This document shows positions 9,228-20,226 of a stretch of DNA of 64,000 nt, piece by piece (position 1 is the first letter of the stretch; each line of letters opens with the position of its first letter). The DNA lies in the NCBI GenBank assembly GCA_041398605.1, contig JAWKUK010000005.1:124001-188000 (forward strand), given 5' to 3'. The stretch comes from JAWKUK01 sp041398605. GTDB taxonomy: Bacteria > Planctomycetota > UBA1135 > GCA-002686595. A program made the position numbers and the translations under genes. The notes under the pieces are model-generated. The model saw nothing but the letters and a program-made list of their open reading frames with translations. It was not told the origin of the DNA and searched no databases.

Positions 9228-9728
9228 GTGTCCATCCAGACTCTGAACCGATTCGTCGCGCTCTTGTTCGTCGTGGTCGGCGTGTTTCTCTTTCGCCTCG
9301 GCAACTACGATCCTGCGCCGCAGAGCGCGCGACAGGCGTTCAGCGGGATCGTCGAGCAAGTCGCGTCGCCAGCCGAGCGCGGGACGGACGTGTGGTGCGA
9401 GTTCTCCCTCGTCGACCTCGACGCCCAGTTCGTGGTCCGAGACCGCGTGGAGCTCGACGCGGCGCTGCGCGCCGACCTTGGGAGTCGCGTCCTCATGGGG
9501 GCGCTCGTCGAGCTCGACTGCACGCCCGAGAGCGGACGTGGCGCCGGCGCGCCCGGCTCTCAGCGCTGGCGTGTCGTGCGGCTGACCGCGGACGGCACGC
9601 TGGTCTACGACCTCGACGCGGCCAACCGCGCTGGGCGAGGGCTCCTGCGCTTTGCCCTCGGGGCCGCGGGCGCCATCGCGATCGCGCTGGGCGTCGGCGG
9701 CATGTGGCGCTTCGGGCGCTCCAGCTAG
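9228..9728 (+). CDS. Small membrane protein of unknown function (166 aa)
   Basis: The family is not recognised. It starts with GTG. One hydrophobic helix lies at about residues 8-25 and another at about 140-158, with a soluble domain of roughly 110 residues between them. That topology would place the middle domain outside the cytoplasm. A TACGAT -10-like box lies at 9173-9178. The pepN/PqiA-like pair is upstream and the kinase gene follows about 100 bases downstream, but nothing links it to either by function. Confidence 0.55.
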   Translation: MSIQTLNRFVALLFVVVGVFLFRLGNYDPAPQSARQAFSGIVEQVASPAERGTDVWCEFSLVDLDAQFVVRDRVELDAALRADLGSRVLMGALVELDCTPESGRGAGAPGSQRWRVVRLTADGTLVYDLDAANRAGRGLLRFALGAAGAIAIALGVGGMWRFGRSS

Positions 9729-9831
9729 GGGGCCAAGCCGTGCCACACAGGATTTCCTCGCTCTCGCGTGACGATCCTCGACGCGCTCGCTTCTGTGGGG
9801 GAGGGGCCTGATCCGGGCCCAGCGGCAGCCC

Positions 9832-12800
9832 ATGGTGGACGAGATCAAGGACCTCCTTTACGAGGCGCTCGAAGCGTTCGAGCAAGGCGGCGCGGAAGGT
9901 CTGCACCAGTTCTACGCCGACCACCCGGCCGAGGCCCCTGAGCTGCGGGCCAGAGTGCGCGAGCTCCGCGACGCGGGGCTGCTCGAGGAGGCGGACGGGA
10001 TGCGCGTCGGGGTCCCGGCTCAGATCGGCGAGTTCCAGGTCATCTCGACCCTCGGTGAGGGTGGGATGGGGGTGGTTTACCTGGCCGAGCAGCCGTCCCT
10101 GGGGCGCCGGGTGGCCATCAAGCTGGTGCGCCCTGAGCACCTGCTCTTCCCCGGCGCGCGCGAGCGCTTCCGCCGCGAGGTCGCGGTCGTGGCGCGCCTC
10201 GCGCACCCTGGTGTGGTCCCGATCTACAGCGTCGGCGAGGAGCGCGGGGTGCCCTTCTTTGTCATGGAGGCGGTGGATGGCGCGACCTTGGCCGAGGTCC
10301 TGCGCGGGCTCGCCGGGCGACGTCCGGATGAGCTCACGGGCGCGGACCTCCTGGCCGCGATTCGGGCCTGCCGCGCGCGCCGTGGCGCCGTCGCCGGATC
10401 GAGCGCCTCGACGGAGCTGTTCGCCGGCAGTTGGCCCCAGGTTGTGATCCGCGTGGTGCTTCGCATCGCCGAAGCGCTCGCCCACGCCCACGAGCGCGGC
10501 GTCCTGCACCGTGACGTTAAGCCGGGCAATGTCATGTTGACCGAGGACGGGCGGGTCCTCCTGCTCGATTTTGGCTTGGCGTCCTTGCACGGCACGGACC
10601 GCATTACGCGGACGGGGAGCCTCCTCGGGTCCGTGCCCTACATGGCGCCAGAGCAGCTCCGGGGGGACGCCTGCGACGCCCAGAGCGACGTCTGGTCCAC
10701 CGGAGTGACGTTGTACGAGCTCTTGGCGCTGCGCCTCCCGTTCCCCGGCCGCAGCGACGCAGAGGTCCGCGACTCGATCGCGCGGGCGCACCCACATTCC
10801 CCGCGCGTGGACCATCCCGCCCTCTCGTGGGAGATGGAGACCGTGTGCCTGACGGCGCTCGACCGAGACCGCGCGCGCCGCTACGCGAGCCCCGCGGCGC
10901 TCGCGGACGATCTGCGCGCGATCCTGGAGCTGCGACCGATCGCGGCCAAGCGCCCGGGGCCGTCGCGCCAGCTACGGCGCGCGGTCCAGAAGCACCCCGT
11001 GCGCGCCACCGTCGCGCTCTTCACCGCCGCGACCGCGGTGCTGGCGCCCCTCGCGTACGCCGTCGTCGAACATCGGTCGCGGATCGCGCTCGAGGCCGCG
11101 AACAGCGAGACGCAGCGCGTGAACGTCGCGCTCGAGGGCGCGCTCACGCTCGTCACGACCGAGCGCAATCGGGCTGATCAACAGCGCGAGCGCGCGGAGC
11201 TCAACTTCGACGAAGCGCTCGCTGCCGTCGATACGCTCCTGCGGCGCACCGTGGAGGCGCGGCTCGTCGACATGCCGCGAACGGCGACCCTGCGACGGCA
11301 GCTCTTGGAGGACGCGCTCGCGTTTTACGGGCGCCTCGGCGAGAGCTCCGGGGACGACCCGCGCGCGCGCGAGGCCCGCGCGCGGGCTCTGGTGCGGGCG
11401 TCGCAGCTGCGCTTCGAGCTCGGGCAGCTCGAGCAGACGCTCGCTGGCACGGATGAAGCGATCGAAGCGCTGCGCGCCTTGATCCCTGAGTCGCAGCGCC
11501 CGGTGGACCTGCGCCGTGACCTCGCGCGCGCCCTGGAGCTGCGCGGGAAGGCGCTGTCACGGCGCGGGCAAACCGATGCCGCGAACGCCGCGATCGATGC
11601 GGCGGTTGAAGAGCAGCGCGTGCTCGTCGATGGCTACCCAGGTGACGCGCGGCTCCGGGCCGACCTCGCGACCTTCGAGGTGACGCAGGCGCACGGGTTC
11701 TACGAGGCCGGCCGTATGCCCGAGGCGCGGGAGGCGCTCGAGCGACTCGGGCGTCGCTTTGCGTCGCCCGAGTCGGCGGATCTGCCGGACCTTTGGCGCT
11801 TGCGCGCTGGCGTCGAGGACGGGCTCGCTACGCTCGCGGTCCAGACGGGGGAGTTCGCGGCCGCAGAGGCCGCTTATGCGCGCGCCGAGGGCATCCTGCG
11901 CGAGGCGCAACCGTCACGTGGCGGCGAGCTGACCTTGAAGTCGATGCTGGTGAAGATCCTCGAGAACCAAGCCGAGGTGGTGCAGCAGCAGCGCGACTGG
12001 CCGCGCGCGCGCGCCCGCATCGACGCGGTGTTGGAGCTGCTGGAGGTGTACGCGGCCGAAGAGCGCGACGTCCCGACGTGGCAATCTCGCCTCGCCGCGA
12101 TGCTCGGCACGCGCGCGGACAACCGCGGCAAGCTCGGCGACCCGCGCGGCGCGCGCGCGGACCACGAGCGCGCCATCGCGCTGCTCCAGGACCTCACCGC
12201 GCGGTACCCCGACACCCTGCTGCACCAGCGCCGCCTCAGCCTCGCCTACGCAATGCGCGCGAGCTCCTTGGAAGCGCTCGACGACGACGCGGGCGCCATC
12301 GCGGACCTCGAGCGCGCCGTCGCCCTGATGGAGCAGGTCCTCGCCAAGCAGCCCAACGACCTCCAGACCTCGGTCAATCTCGGGGCGGCGTCGGCGAACC
12401 TGGCCCGGCTCTTCCTGAACAACAAGGACTACGCACGCGCCTCGGCCGCAGCGGAGCGCGCGCTCGACCTCAGCCGCGCGCACGCGGCGGCCACCTCGCC
12501 CGGCGCGCTGAGCGAGGTCCTGGGGCTCGCGGGCGAGGTCGCCCGGTTGTCCGGGGACGAGGCCCGCAGCCACGCGCTGTTGCAAGAGGCGTTCGACGTC
12601 GCCAGCGCATGGCTCTCAGGCGAACCGGAGCACCCCGGCCGCGCGTACGCGGTGGCCTCGGCGGGCGCTTCTCTCGTCTGGGAGAACGCGATGTCGGAGC
12701 GCTTCGAAGCTGCGCGCGCGGCCTTGGACCTGGCGCTGCCCGCGGCTCGCGTCGCGGCCGGGAGCGGCGCCCCTTTTGCGCTCCACACCTGCGCGACGTT

Positions 12801-12960
12801 GCTCGTGCAGCGCGCCTACGTCGACGACCGCGAGGGTGACGCAGCGGGCGCAGCCGCGTGCCTCGTCGAGGCCCGCGCGCTGGGCCTCGACGAGTCGAAC
12901 GCGAGCGAGTGGCTCGGGGCGACCCCGACCGTCCTCGCGGTGTTCGAGCGGCTGAAGTGA
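9832..12960 (+). CDS. Transmembrane Ser/Thr protein kinase with C-terminal TPR-like repeats (1042 aa)
   Basis: A PknB-type (Hanks) kinase. After a 65-residue N-terminal helical region, the kinase domain has the glycine loop GEGGMG at about 75-80, catalytic lysine K97, HRDVKPGN at 226-233 and DFG at 246-248. An insertion of about 40 residues lies before the catalytic loop. One membrane helix at about 392-412 is followed by some 600 residues of Ala/Arg/Glu-rich helical repeats of TPR type, probably outside the cytoplasm or as a docking scaffold. All catalytic residues are present, so it should be active. Kinase-TPR fusions of this size are typical of planctomycetes. The target is unknown. It converges on the AbgT-like gene with one base between the two stops. 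Confidence 0.9.
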   Translation: MVDEIKDLLYEALEAFEQGGAEGLHQFYADHPAEAPELRARVRELRDAGLLEEADGMRVGVPAQIGEFQVISTLGEGGMGVVYLAEQPSLGRRVAIKLVRPEHLLFPGARERFRREVAVVARLAHPGVVPIYSVGEERGVPFFVMEAVDGATLAEVLRGLAGRRPDELTGADLLAAIRACRARRGAVAGSSASTELFAGSWPQVVIRVVLRIAEALAHAHERGVLHRDVKPGNVMLTEDGRVLLLDFGLASLHGTDRITRTGSLLGSVPYMAPEQLRGDACDAQSDVWSTGVTLYELLALRLPFPGRSDAEVRDSIARAHPHSPRVDHPALSWEMETVCLTALDRDRARRYASPAALADDLRAILELRPIAAKRPGPSRQLRRAVQKHPVRATVALFTAATAVLAPLAYAVVEHRSRIALEAANSETQRVNVALEGALTLVTTERNRADQQRERAELNFDEALAAVDTLLRRTVEARLVDMPRTATLRRQLLEDALAFYGRLGESSGDDPRAREARARALVRASQLRFELGQLEQTLAGTDEAIEALRALIPESQRPVDLRRDLARALELRGKALSRRGQTDAANAAIDAAVEEQRVLVDGYPGDARLRADLATFEVTQAHGFYEAGRMPEAREALERLGRRFASPESADLPDLWRLRAGVEDGLATLAVQTGEFAAAEAAYARAEGILREAQPSRGGELTLKSMLVKILENQAEVVQQQRDWPRARARIDAVLELLEVYAAEERDVPTWQSRLAAMLGTRADNRGKLGDPRGARADHERAIALLQDLTARYPDTLLHQRRLSLAYAMRASSLEALDDDAGAIADLERAVALMEQVLAKQPNDLQTSVNLGAASANLARLFLNNKDYARASAAAERALDLSRAHAAATSPGALSEVLGLAGEVARLSGDEARSHALLQEAFDVASAWLSGEPEHPGRAYAVASAGASLVWENAMSERFEAARAALDLALPAARVAAGSGAPFALHTCATLLVQRAYVDDREGDAAGAAACLVEARALGLDESNASEWLGATPTVLAVFERLK

Positions 12961-12961
12961 A

Positions 12962-14827
<1,866 letters not shown>

Positions 14828-14926
14828 GGGGGGATCGTCTCCGGGCCGGGGGGCAGGCCGCGCGCCGAAGGCGACGTCGCGGCGGCCCAAGATTCTGCCC
14901 TCTCGGCGGGATCCCTGCCCCTGTTC

Positions 14927-14953
14927 CGGCCATCTGCGAGCCCGCGATGGCCG
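14927..14953 (-). terminator. Hairpin downstream of the PH-domain gene
   Basis: A perfect 8-bp inverted repeat (CGGCCATC / GATGGCCG) with an 11-base loop starts 7 bases after the stop of the minus-strand PH-domain gene. There is no clear T-tract, so termination is inferred from position only. Confidence 0.4.
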
Positions 14954-14960
14954 TCTTCGA

Positions 14961-15509
14961 TCAACGGCCGCGGCTCGCGAGCTGCTGTTCGATCCTAAGG
15001 AGCGTGTCGCGAATGTCGCCGAGCGTGCGATCTTGTTCGAGCGTCGGCGCCGCCTCGACCCGCGCGCCCCGCAGGTTCTCCGAGAGGCGATCGCGCTGCA
15101 GGAGGACCGCTTTGCGGAAGGCCGCGGTGTCCGTGATCCCGACGATGTTCAGCAGCGCCATGCCCTGTGTCGTGGTCTGGCCCGCAGTCTCGACGCGGAA
15201 GCCCTGCAAGCCGAGCATCCGCATGATCGGTCCCTGGACCATCTGCAGGTCCGTGACCTTATCGAGGGGGACCGTGCTCTCCGTTCGCACCAGGACGCCC
15301 TTCTTGACCTCGAGCGTGCGCTCGGTGAGCGTGCAACTCAGGCGGTCGAGGTACTTGTCGATCAGGAGCGCTGAGATCAGCCACGCGATCGGGATCAGCG
15401 GGATCGTGACGACCATGCACGCCAGGACGATCGTTGGTTGCAAGAACCAATACGTCTTGATGGCGTTCCGCTGAAACTGTGCTTCGAGGAGGACGGGGTG
15501 ATCGGACAT
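14961..15509 (-). CDS. Bacterial PH-domain membrane protein, YdbS-like (182 aa)
   Basis: Two hydrophobic segments at about residues 20-50 are followed by a bPH2-type domain, with the DKYLDRLSCTLTER start, RTESTVPLDKVTDLQ and the GLQGFRVETAG core. The C-terminal 40 residues are charged and helical. Family members are inner-membrane proteins of unknown function, sometimes in pairs (YdbS/YdbT). Here a single copy stands between DUF1501 and the AbgT gene, all on the minus strand but with gaps of about 100-130 bases. Confidence 0.78.
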   Translation of the reverse strand: MSDHPVLLEAQFQRNAIKTYWFLQPTIVLACMVVTIPLIPIAWLISALLIDKYLDRLSCTLTERTLEVKKGVLVRTESTVPLDKVTDLQMVQGPIMRMLGLQGFRVETAGQTTTQGMALLNIVGITDTAAFRKAVLLQRDRLSENLRGARVEAAPTLEQDRTLGDIRDTLLRIEQQLASRGR

Positions 15510-15543
15510 CGTGGTGCTCCGCTGAGGCGTGCGCAGCGGTCGT

Positions 15544-15568
15544 ACCCGGCGGCGGCCCAGTGCCGGGT
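15544..15568 (-). terminator. Hairpin downstream of the DUF1501 gene
   Basis: A perfect 7-bp inverted repeat (ACCCGGC / GCCGGGT) with an 11-base loop lies 44 bases after the minus-strand DUF1501 stop. No T-run follows. It may be a terminator or a chance GC-rich dyad. Confidence 0.3.
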
Positions 15569-15611
15569 GACTCGAGCTCAGCCCGATCGTTGACCAAGTC
15601 CTCGCGCTACG

Positions 15612-17012
15612 TCAGCTGACAATATCGCGCGCCACTTCGCCGTGCACGTCCGTGAGGCGGAAGTCCCGGCCTGCGTAGTTGTAGGTCAGCCGCTCGTGGT
15701 CGAGGCCCATGAGGTGCAGGATCGTCGCGTGCCAATCGTGGATCGACGTGCGGCCCTCGACCGCCTCGATCCCGTTCTCGTCGGTCGCGCCGTACGAGAG
15801 GCCGCCTTTGACCCCGCCGCCGGCCATCCACGTCGTGAAGCCGCGGTTGTTGTGGTCGCGTCCGTCGGCGTCCTGCGCGTACGGCGTCCGCCCGAACTCG
15901 CCGCCCCAGATCACGAGGGTCTCGTCGAGGAGCCCCGACGCCGCGAGGTCCGAGAGGAGCGCCGCGATCGGCCGGTCGATGGCGCGGCAGCGCTCGGGCA
16001 GCTCCTGGCGCAGGTTGCGGTGGTGGTCCCAGCCGCCCATGCCGACCTCGATGAAGCGCACCCCGGCCGCCGCCATGTGCCGCGCCATCAGACACTGACG
16101 CCCGAAGTCGTCCGTCTCCGGCTTCCCGATGCCGTAGGCATCGCGCGTCGCCTGCTTGACATTCGACAGGTCGAGCAAGCTCGGCAGCTCGGCCTGCATG
16201 CGGAACGCGAGCTCGTAGGACTCGATGATCGCGTCGATCTCGTCCTCGCCGCTGTTCCTGCGCGCGTGCTCTCGGTTCAACGCTTGCACGAGGTCAAGCT
16301 GCTTGCGCTGCTGCGCCTTCGATTGCCGCGGGTTCGTGATGTCGTCCACCGGGACGCCGGTCTCGCCCGCGCGTTGGCGGCCGTTGCGCTCGAGGCCGAT
16401 GCGCAGCCCTTGATAGACCGCGGGCAAGAACGCGCTGCCGTAGTTCTGCGCATTGTTGCTCGGCGGATTGAGGGTCACGAAGCCCGGCAGGTCTTGGTTC
16501 TCCGTCCCGAGCCCATACAGCGTCCATGCGCCGAGGGACGGGCGCACGAACTGGAAGCTCCCCGTGTGCATCTTCGCCGTCGCCTGAGGGTGCGCTGGCA
16601 CATCCGTGTGCATGCCTCGCAACAGGCAGAGCCTGTCCGCATGGCGCCCGAGCTCGGGGAAGAGCTCGCTGAGGTACAGCCCGCTCTCGCCGCGCGGCAG
16701 GAACTTCCACGGGGACGCCATGAGCTTCGCGCCCTTGCGATACCCTGACAGCGTCGCGCCGTCGCGCGCAATGAGCCCCGGCTTGTAGTCGAACGTGTCG
16801 ACGTGCGAGGGCGCGCCCGCCATGCTCAAGAAGATCACGCGCTTGGCGCGCGCAGCGTGGTGCGGCGCGCGCGCGGCGAGCGGGTTCTCTTGCGCGGCGC
16901 GCGCCTGTGTCAGGCCACGCAAGGCGAGCAGCCCGAAGCCCGAGGAGGCGAGCCGCAGCGCATCGCGGCGCGACGGCTGAAACTGTGCGGATTGGCGCAG
17001 ATCGTTGGACAT
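15612..17012 (-). CDS. DUF1501 protein with Tat signal (466 aa)
   Basis: A DUF1501 protein (sulfatase/alkaline-phosphatase-like fold), abundant in planctomycetes. The N-terminus has a twin-arginine signal (SRRDALRLASSGFG), so it is exported folded. Family motifs are FLSMAGAPSHVDTFDYKPGL near residue 60, HTGSFQFVRPSLGAW, and a C-terminal WGGEFGRTPY with DHN. The ATG at 17012 starts the Tat peptide; the longer frame adds no plausible sequence. It lies 35 bases downstream of the DUF1549/DUF1553 gene, which is the usual pairing. The pair is widely thought to act on complex polysaccharides or sulfated substrates, but the biochemistry is not established. Confidence 0.93.
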   Translation of the reverse strand: MSNDLRQSAQFQPSRRDALRLASSGFGLLALRGLTQARAAQENPLAARAPHHAARAKRVIFLSMAGAPSHVDTFDYKPGLIARDGATLSGYRKGAKLMASPWKFLPRGESGLYLSELFPELGRHADRLCLLRGMHTDVPAHPQATAKMHTGSFQFVRPSLGAWTLYGLGTENQDLPGFVTLNPPSNNAQNYGSAFLPAVYQGLRIGLERNGRQRAGETGVPVDDITNPRQSKAQQRKQLDLVQALNREHARRNSGEDEIDAIIESYELAFRMQAELPSLLDLSNVKQATRDAYGIGKPETDDFGRQCLMARHMAAAGVRFIEVGMGGWDHHRNLRQELPERCRAIDRPIAALLSDLAASGLLDETLVIWGGEFGRTPYAQDADGRDHNNRGFTTWMAGGGVKGGLSYGATDENGIEAVEGRTSIHDWHATILHLMGLDHERLTYNYAGRDFRLTDVHGEVARDIVS

Positions 17013-17047
17013 GGTCTCGTGCTCTTGATGGTGCGCGCAGGGCGGTG

Positions 17048-19960
17048 TCAGCCGATCGTGCGGAACTCGGCGCTCTGGAACAGCGATTGGGCAAACGCGG
17101 ACCACGCTGCGCGGCGCGGGTCGGTCAAAGGCGCGACCGCCGGCGCCGCGCCTCCGCGGCCCGCGCTCGGGCGATTCGAACCCGGGCGCTCCGAACCCGG
17201 GCGATCCGTGTCCTGGCCTGGCCGGTTGCGCGGACGTTGCCCGGGCCGCTGTCTGCGCTCGGTGTCATTCCCCGACGCGCGCCCGCTGGGCGCCGGCTCG
17301 ATCGTGCGCGCATAATCAGCGAGGAACGCGCGCACCGCGTTGACCTCCATGGCGACCGGCTTGCGCCCGAAGGCCAGCTCGAACCCCGCCGTGATCCGGG
17401 CGTCGTCGTCGCCTTGCAGCGCCAGGAGCCGCGCCGCGAAGGCGTCCGAGTAACGCAGCACGTCCGCGTCGTTCATCATGAACAGCGCTTGGGTCGCGAC
17501 GCTCGTCTCCTCGCGGTCGCCCGTCACGAACGCCGCATCGGGGGCGTCGAACACGTCCAGCGCGTCGACGACGTGGCCGCGGAGGCTCGGCAGGTACACC
17601 GAGCGGATCGGGCGCTCGCGCGTGACGAGGTCCGCGATCTCCTCACGACGGATCGTGCCCTCCAACGCGCCGATCGGCGAGCCGACGGGCGGCGTGGCTT
17701 GCAGCGTCCCCGAAACGACGAGGAGCGCGTCGCGGATGGCCTCCGCCTCGAGCCGCCGCTCGGGCATGCGCCACCGCAGCAGCGCCTCCGGGTCGATCGC
17801 AGCGTTCTGCGCGGAGCGCCGGCTGTCGAGCCGGTAGGCGTGGGTCAGCACGAGCTCGCGCACGAGCGCCTTCGTCGACCAGCCCTTGGCGATGAACTCC
17901 GAGGCGAGCCAGTCGAGCAGCGCTGGGTGGTCGGGCGCGGCCCCGCCCGCGCCGAAGTTGTCGGGCGTGCGCACGAGGCCCGTGCCGAAGAGGTGCAGCC
18001 AGACGCGGTTCACCCAGACGCGGGCCGTCAGCGGGTTCTCCGGCGAGGCGATCCAGCGGGCGAGCTCGAGGCGTCCGCTGCCGGCGCGGATCGCAGCGGC
18101 GTCGGCCGTGCGCAGCACCTGCGGGATGCCGCGCGGCGCGATGCTGCCGGGCTTCGAGAGCTCGCCCCGCTCCAGCACCGCGATGTCCCGCGGCTTGCCC
18201 TCCACGACGCCCATCGTCAGGCGATTCGACGGGAGCGCGCGCCCGGTCTCGTCGAAGCGTGACAGCAGGTCGCTCGTCAGGGCCACTTGCTGGCGCTGCG
18301 CCCGCAGCCGGACCGCGTTGACGTCGCCTGGTCGCGGCTGGTCGCCGCCGCCGTTCATGCGCTCATCCCGCGCCTTCGCGAGCGACTGCTCTGCGCGCTC
18401 TTTGCCGCGCGTCAGGAACTGGCGCAGCGTCGGCTCCATCTGCGGGCCGTTTGGCACGTGCGCGCCCTGTGGCAGCTCGATGAGCGCGCTCCCGCGGTTG
18501 TTGCCGGCGGAGTCGAGCGTCCCGTAGCGCGTCTCGGTGCTCAGCAGGATGCCCGCGACCGCGTAGTAGTCTTCGGTGGGGAACGGGTCGAACTTGTGAT
18601 CGTGGCACCGTGCGCAGGCGAGCGTGACTCCGAGCATCCCTTGCGAGATCGCGTCGATCTGCTCGTCGGCGACGTCGAGGGAGAACTTGCGCGCGTCGCG
18701 CTCGTTGTGGCTCTTCGTGCCGAGCGCGAGGTAGCTCGTCGCGATCAGGTTCCACGCGCGCTCGTCGTCGTTCGCGGCGGGCAGCAGGTCACCTGCGATC
18801 TGCTTCGTCAGGAACTCGTCGAACGGCATGTCGGCGGCCATGGACTGGATCACCCAGTCGCGATAGCGCCACGCGTGGGGGTAGAGGACGTTCGACTCTT
18901 TGCCGCTCGATTCCGCGAAGCGCGCGACGTCGAGCCAATGCCGCCCAAAGCGCTCGCCGAACGCAGGGGACGCCAAGAGCCGGTCGACGACCTGCTCGTA
19001 CGCGTCTGGCGCGCGGTCAGCCTCGAACGCGGCGGCCTCCTCTGGGGTCGGGGGCAGGCCCGTGAGGTCGAAGGTGACGCGTCGGAGCCACGTCCGGCGA
19101 TCGGCGTCGGCGACGGGCGCGAGGTCGCGCGCCTCCATCGCAGACAGCAGGAAGCGGTCGACGTCGCTCCACGGCCAGCGCGCGTCCTCGGTCTTTGGGG
19201 GGACCGTGCGCGTGACCGGGCGGAACGACCAGAACTGCCTACCCGCCTCGATGTCGATCTCCCGCCCGAGCGGGCGCTCGGTCGAGGCGTCGCCGTCCGG
19301 GTTCGAGGGCTCCGTCGCGCCCGTCGAAGTGGTCATCCCCGGCGCGCTCGGCCAGGGCGCGCCCATCTTCACCCACCGCTCGAGGTCGGCGATCGCGTCA
19401 TCATCGAGCCTCTGCTTCGGCGGCATCGCGAAGCTGGGATCGTCGTAGCGGATCGCCACGACCAGCGGCGATGCGTCCGGGTCGCCTGGCACGATCGCGG
19501 GCCCCGAAGCGCCGCCCAAGAGCAGCGCCTGGAGCGAGTCGACCTTCAGGTCGCCCTTGACGCGCTTCGCCGAGTCGGCGTGGCACGAGTAACACGCATT
19601 GGCGAGGACCGGCCGCACACGCTTCTCGAAGAACTCGGCCTCCTCGGGCGTCGCGGCGCGCCCCGCTCCGGCCTCGCCGCCGGCGGCGCTGGGCGGCGCT
19701 GGCTGCGTGCCCGCGCCGCCGCGGGGCTCGAAGTCCGCCGTCGTCAAGAACCCGTCGCGGTCGCGATCCAAGCGCCTGAACGCAGCGCGGCCGCGGTTGA
19801 ACTCGGCCTCGCTGATACGGCCGTCGAGGTCGAGGTCGAGCCGCTGCCGCAGCGCGGCGAACGCCCGGGCCGGGTCCCGTTGCTGGGGCGCGGTGCTGGC
19901 GCTCCCCACGGCGGACGGCGCCAGGATGCTGGCGACGACGAGGAGTTGGCTGAGGTTCAT
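17048..19960 (-). CDS. EF-hand + PSD1 cytochrome + DUF1549 + DUF1553 exported protein (970 aa)
   Basis: A signal peptide at residues 1-22 is followed by two EF-hand-like loops (DLDLDGRISEAE and DRDRDGFLTTAD) in about the first 80 residues. A PSD1-type cytochrome c domain comes next, with heme motif CYSCH and a later MPP methionine. DUF1549 follows (start near FWSFRPVTR) and then DUF1553 (NRVWLHLFGTGLVRTPDNFG). A low-complexity Arg/Pro/Gly segment near the C-terminus comes from 15-bp DNA repeats. The ATG at 19960 begins the signal peptide; the longer frame is spurious. It forms a unit with the DUF1501 gene. Heme and calcium binding are predicted from motifs; the substrate is unknown. Confidence 0.92.
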   Translation of the reverse strand: MNLSQLLVVASILAPSAVGSASTAPQQRDPARAFAALRQRLDLDLDGRISEAEFNRGRAAFRRLDRDRDGFLTTADFEPRGGAGTQPAPPSAAGGEAGAGRAATPEEAEFFEKRVRPVLANACYSCHADSAKRVKGDLKVDSLQALLLGGASGPAIVPGDPDASPLVVAIRYDDPSFAMPPKQRLDDDAIADLERWVKMGAPWPSAPGMTTSTGATEPSNPDGDASTERPLGREIDIEAGRQFWSFRPVTRTVPPKTEDARWPWSDVDRFLLSAMEARDLAPVADADRRTWLRRVTFDLTGLPPTPEEAAAFEADRAPDAYEQVVDRLLASPAFGERFGRHWLDVARFAESSGKESNVLYPHAWRYRDWVIQSMAADMPFDEFLTKQIAGDLLPAANDDERAWNLIATSYLALGTKSHNERDARKFSLDVADEQIDAISQGMLGVTLACARCHDHKFDPFPTEDYYAVAGILLSTETRYGTLDSAGNNRGSALIELPQGAHVPNGPQMEPTLRQFLTRGKERAEQSLAKARDERMNGGGDQPRPGDVNAVRLRAQRQQVALTSDLLSRFDETGRALPSNRLTMGVVEGKPRDIAVLERGELSKPGSIAPRGIPQVLRTADAAAIRAGSGRLELARWIASPENPLTARVWVNRVWLHLFGTGLVRTPDNFGAGGAAPDHPALLDWLASEFIAKGWSTKALVRELVLTHAYRLDSRRSAQNAAIDPEALLRWRMPERRLEAEAIRDALLVVSGTLQATPPVGSPIGALEGTIRREEIADLVTRERPIRSVYLPSLRGHVVDALDVFDAPDAAFVTGDREETSVATQALFMMNDADVLRYSDAFAARLLALQGDDDARITAGFELAFGRKPVAMEVNAVRAFLADYARTIEPAPSGRASGNDTERRQRPGQRPRNRPGQDTDRPGSERPGSNRPSAGRGGAAPAVAPLTDPRRAAWSAFAQSLFQSAEFRTIG
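17166..17210 (-). repeat. Three 15-bp in-frame repeats in the DUF1553 gene
   Basis: Consecutive 15-bp units (consensus CCCGGGCGATCCGAA) encode a Pro-Gly-Ser/Asp-Arg type linker in a region that is otherwise conserved enzyme. The flanking sequence is also Arg/Pro-rich, so the linker probably grew by slippage. Confidence 0.75.
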
Positions 19961-20226
19961 GGCGCTGGCTGGGGTCCTGGGGCCCGAATCGGGGGCCCAG
20001 CTCGCGGCCCCGGGGTCATCTTCGGCCGCCGCCGCGGCCAGGTCGATTGGAACCCGGCGAATGGAACCGGGCTGACCTCGCTCGGTTTCGAGCGATCCGA
20101 CTGCGCGAGTGTGAGAGTTGGGTTGGGAGGCGCTTCGGGGGCCTGGAGCGGGCCCCGGCGCCTCGGGAGCGATCCCGGGGCGTTGGGTTGAGGTCACAGC
20201 TCCCCAGCGCGAGGATGGACCCCTCG

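Noticed and set aside
19961..20197. N-terminal extension of the DUF1549/DUF1553 gene
   Set aside because: The extension is Pro/Arg-rich and would block the signal peptide that begins at 19960.
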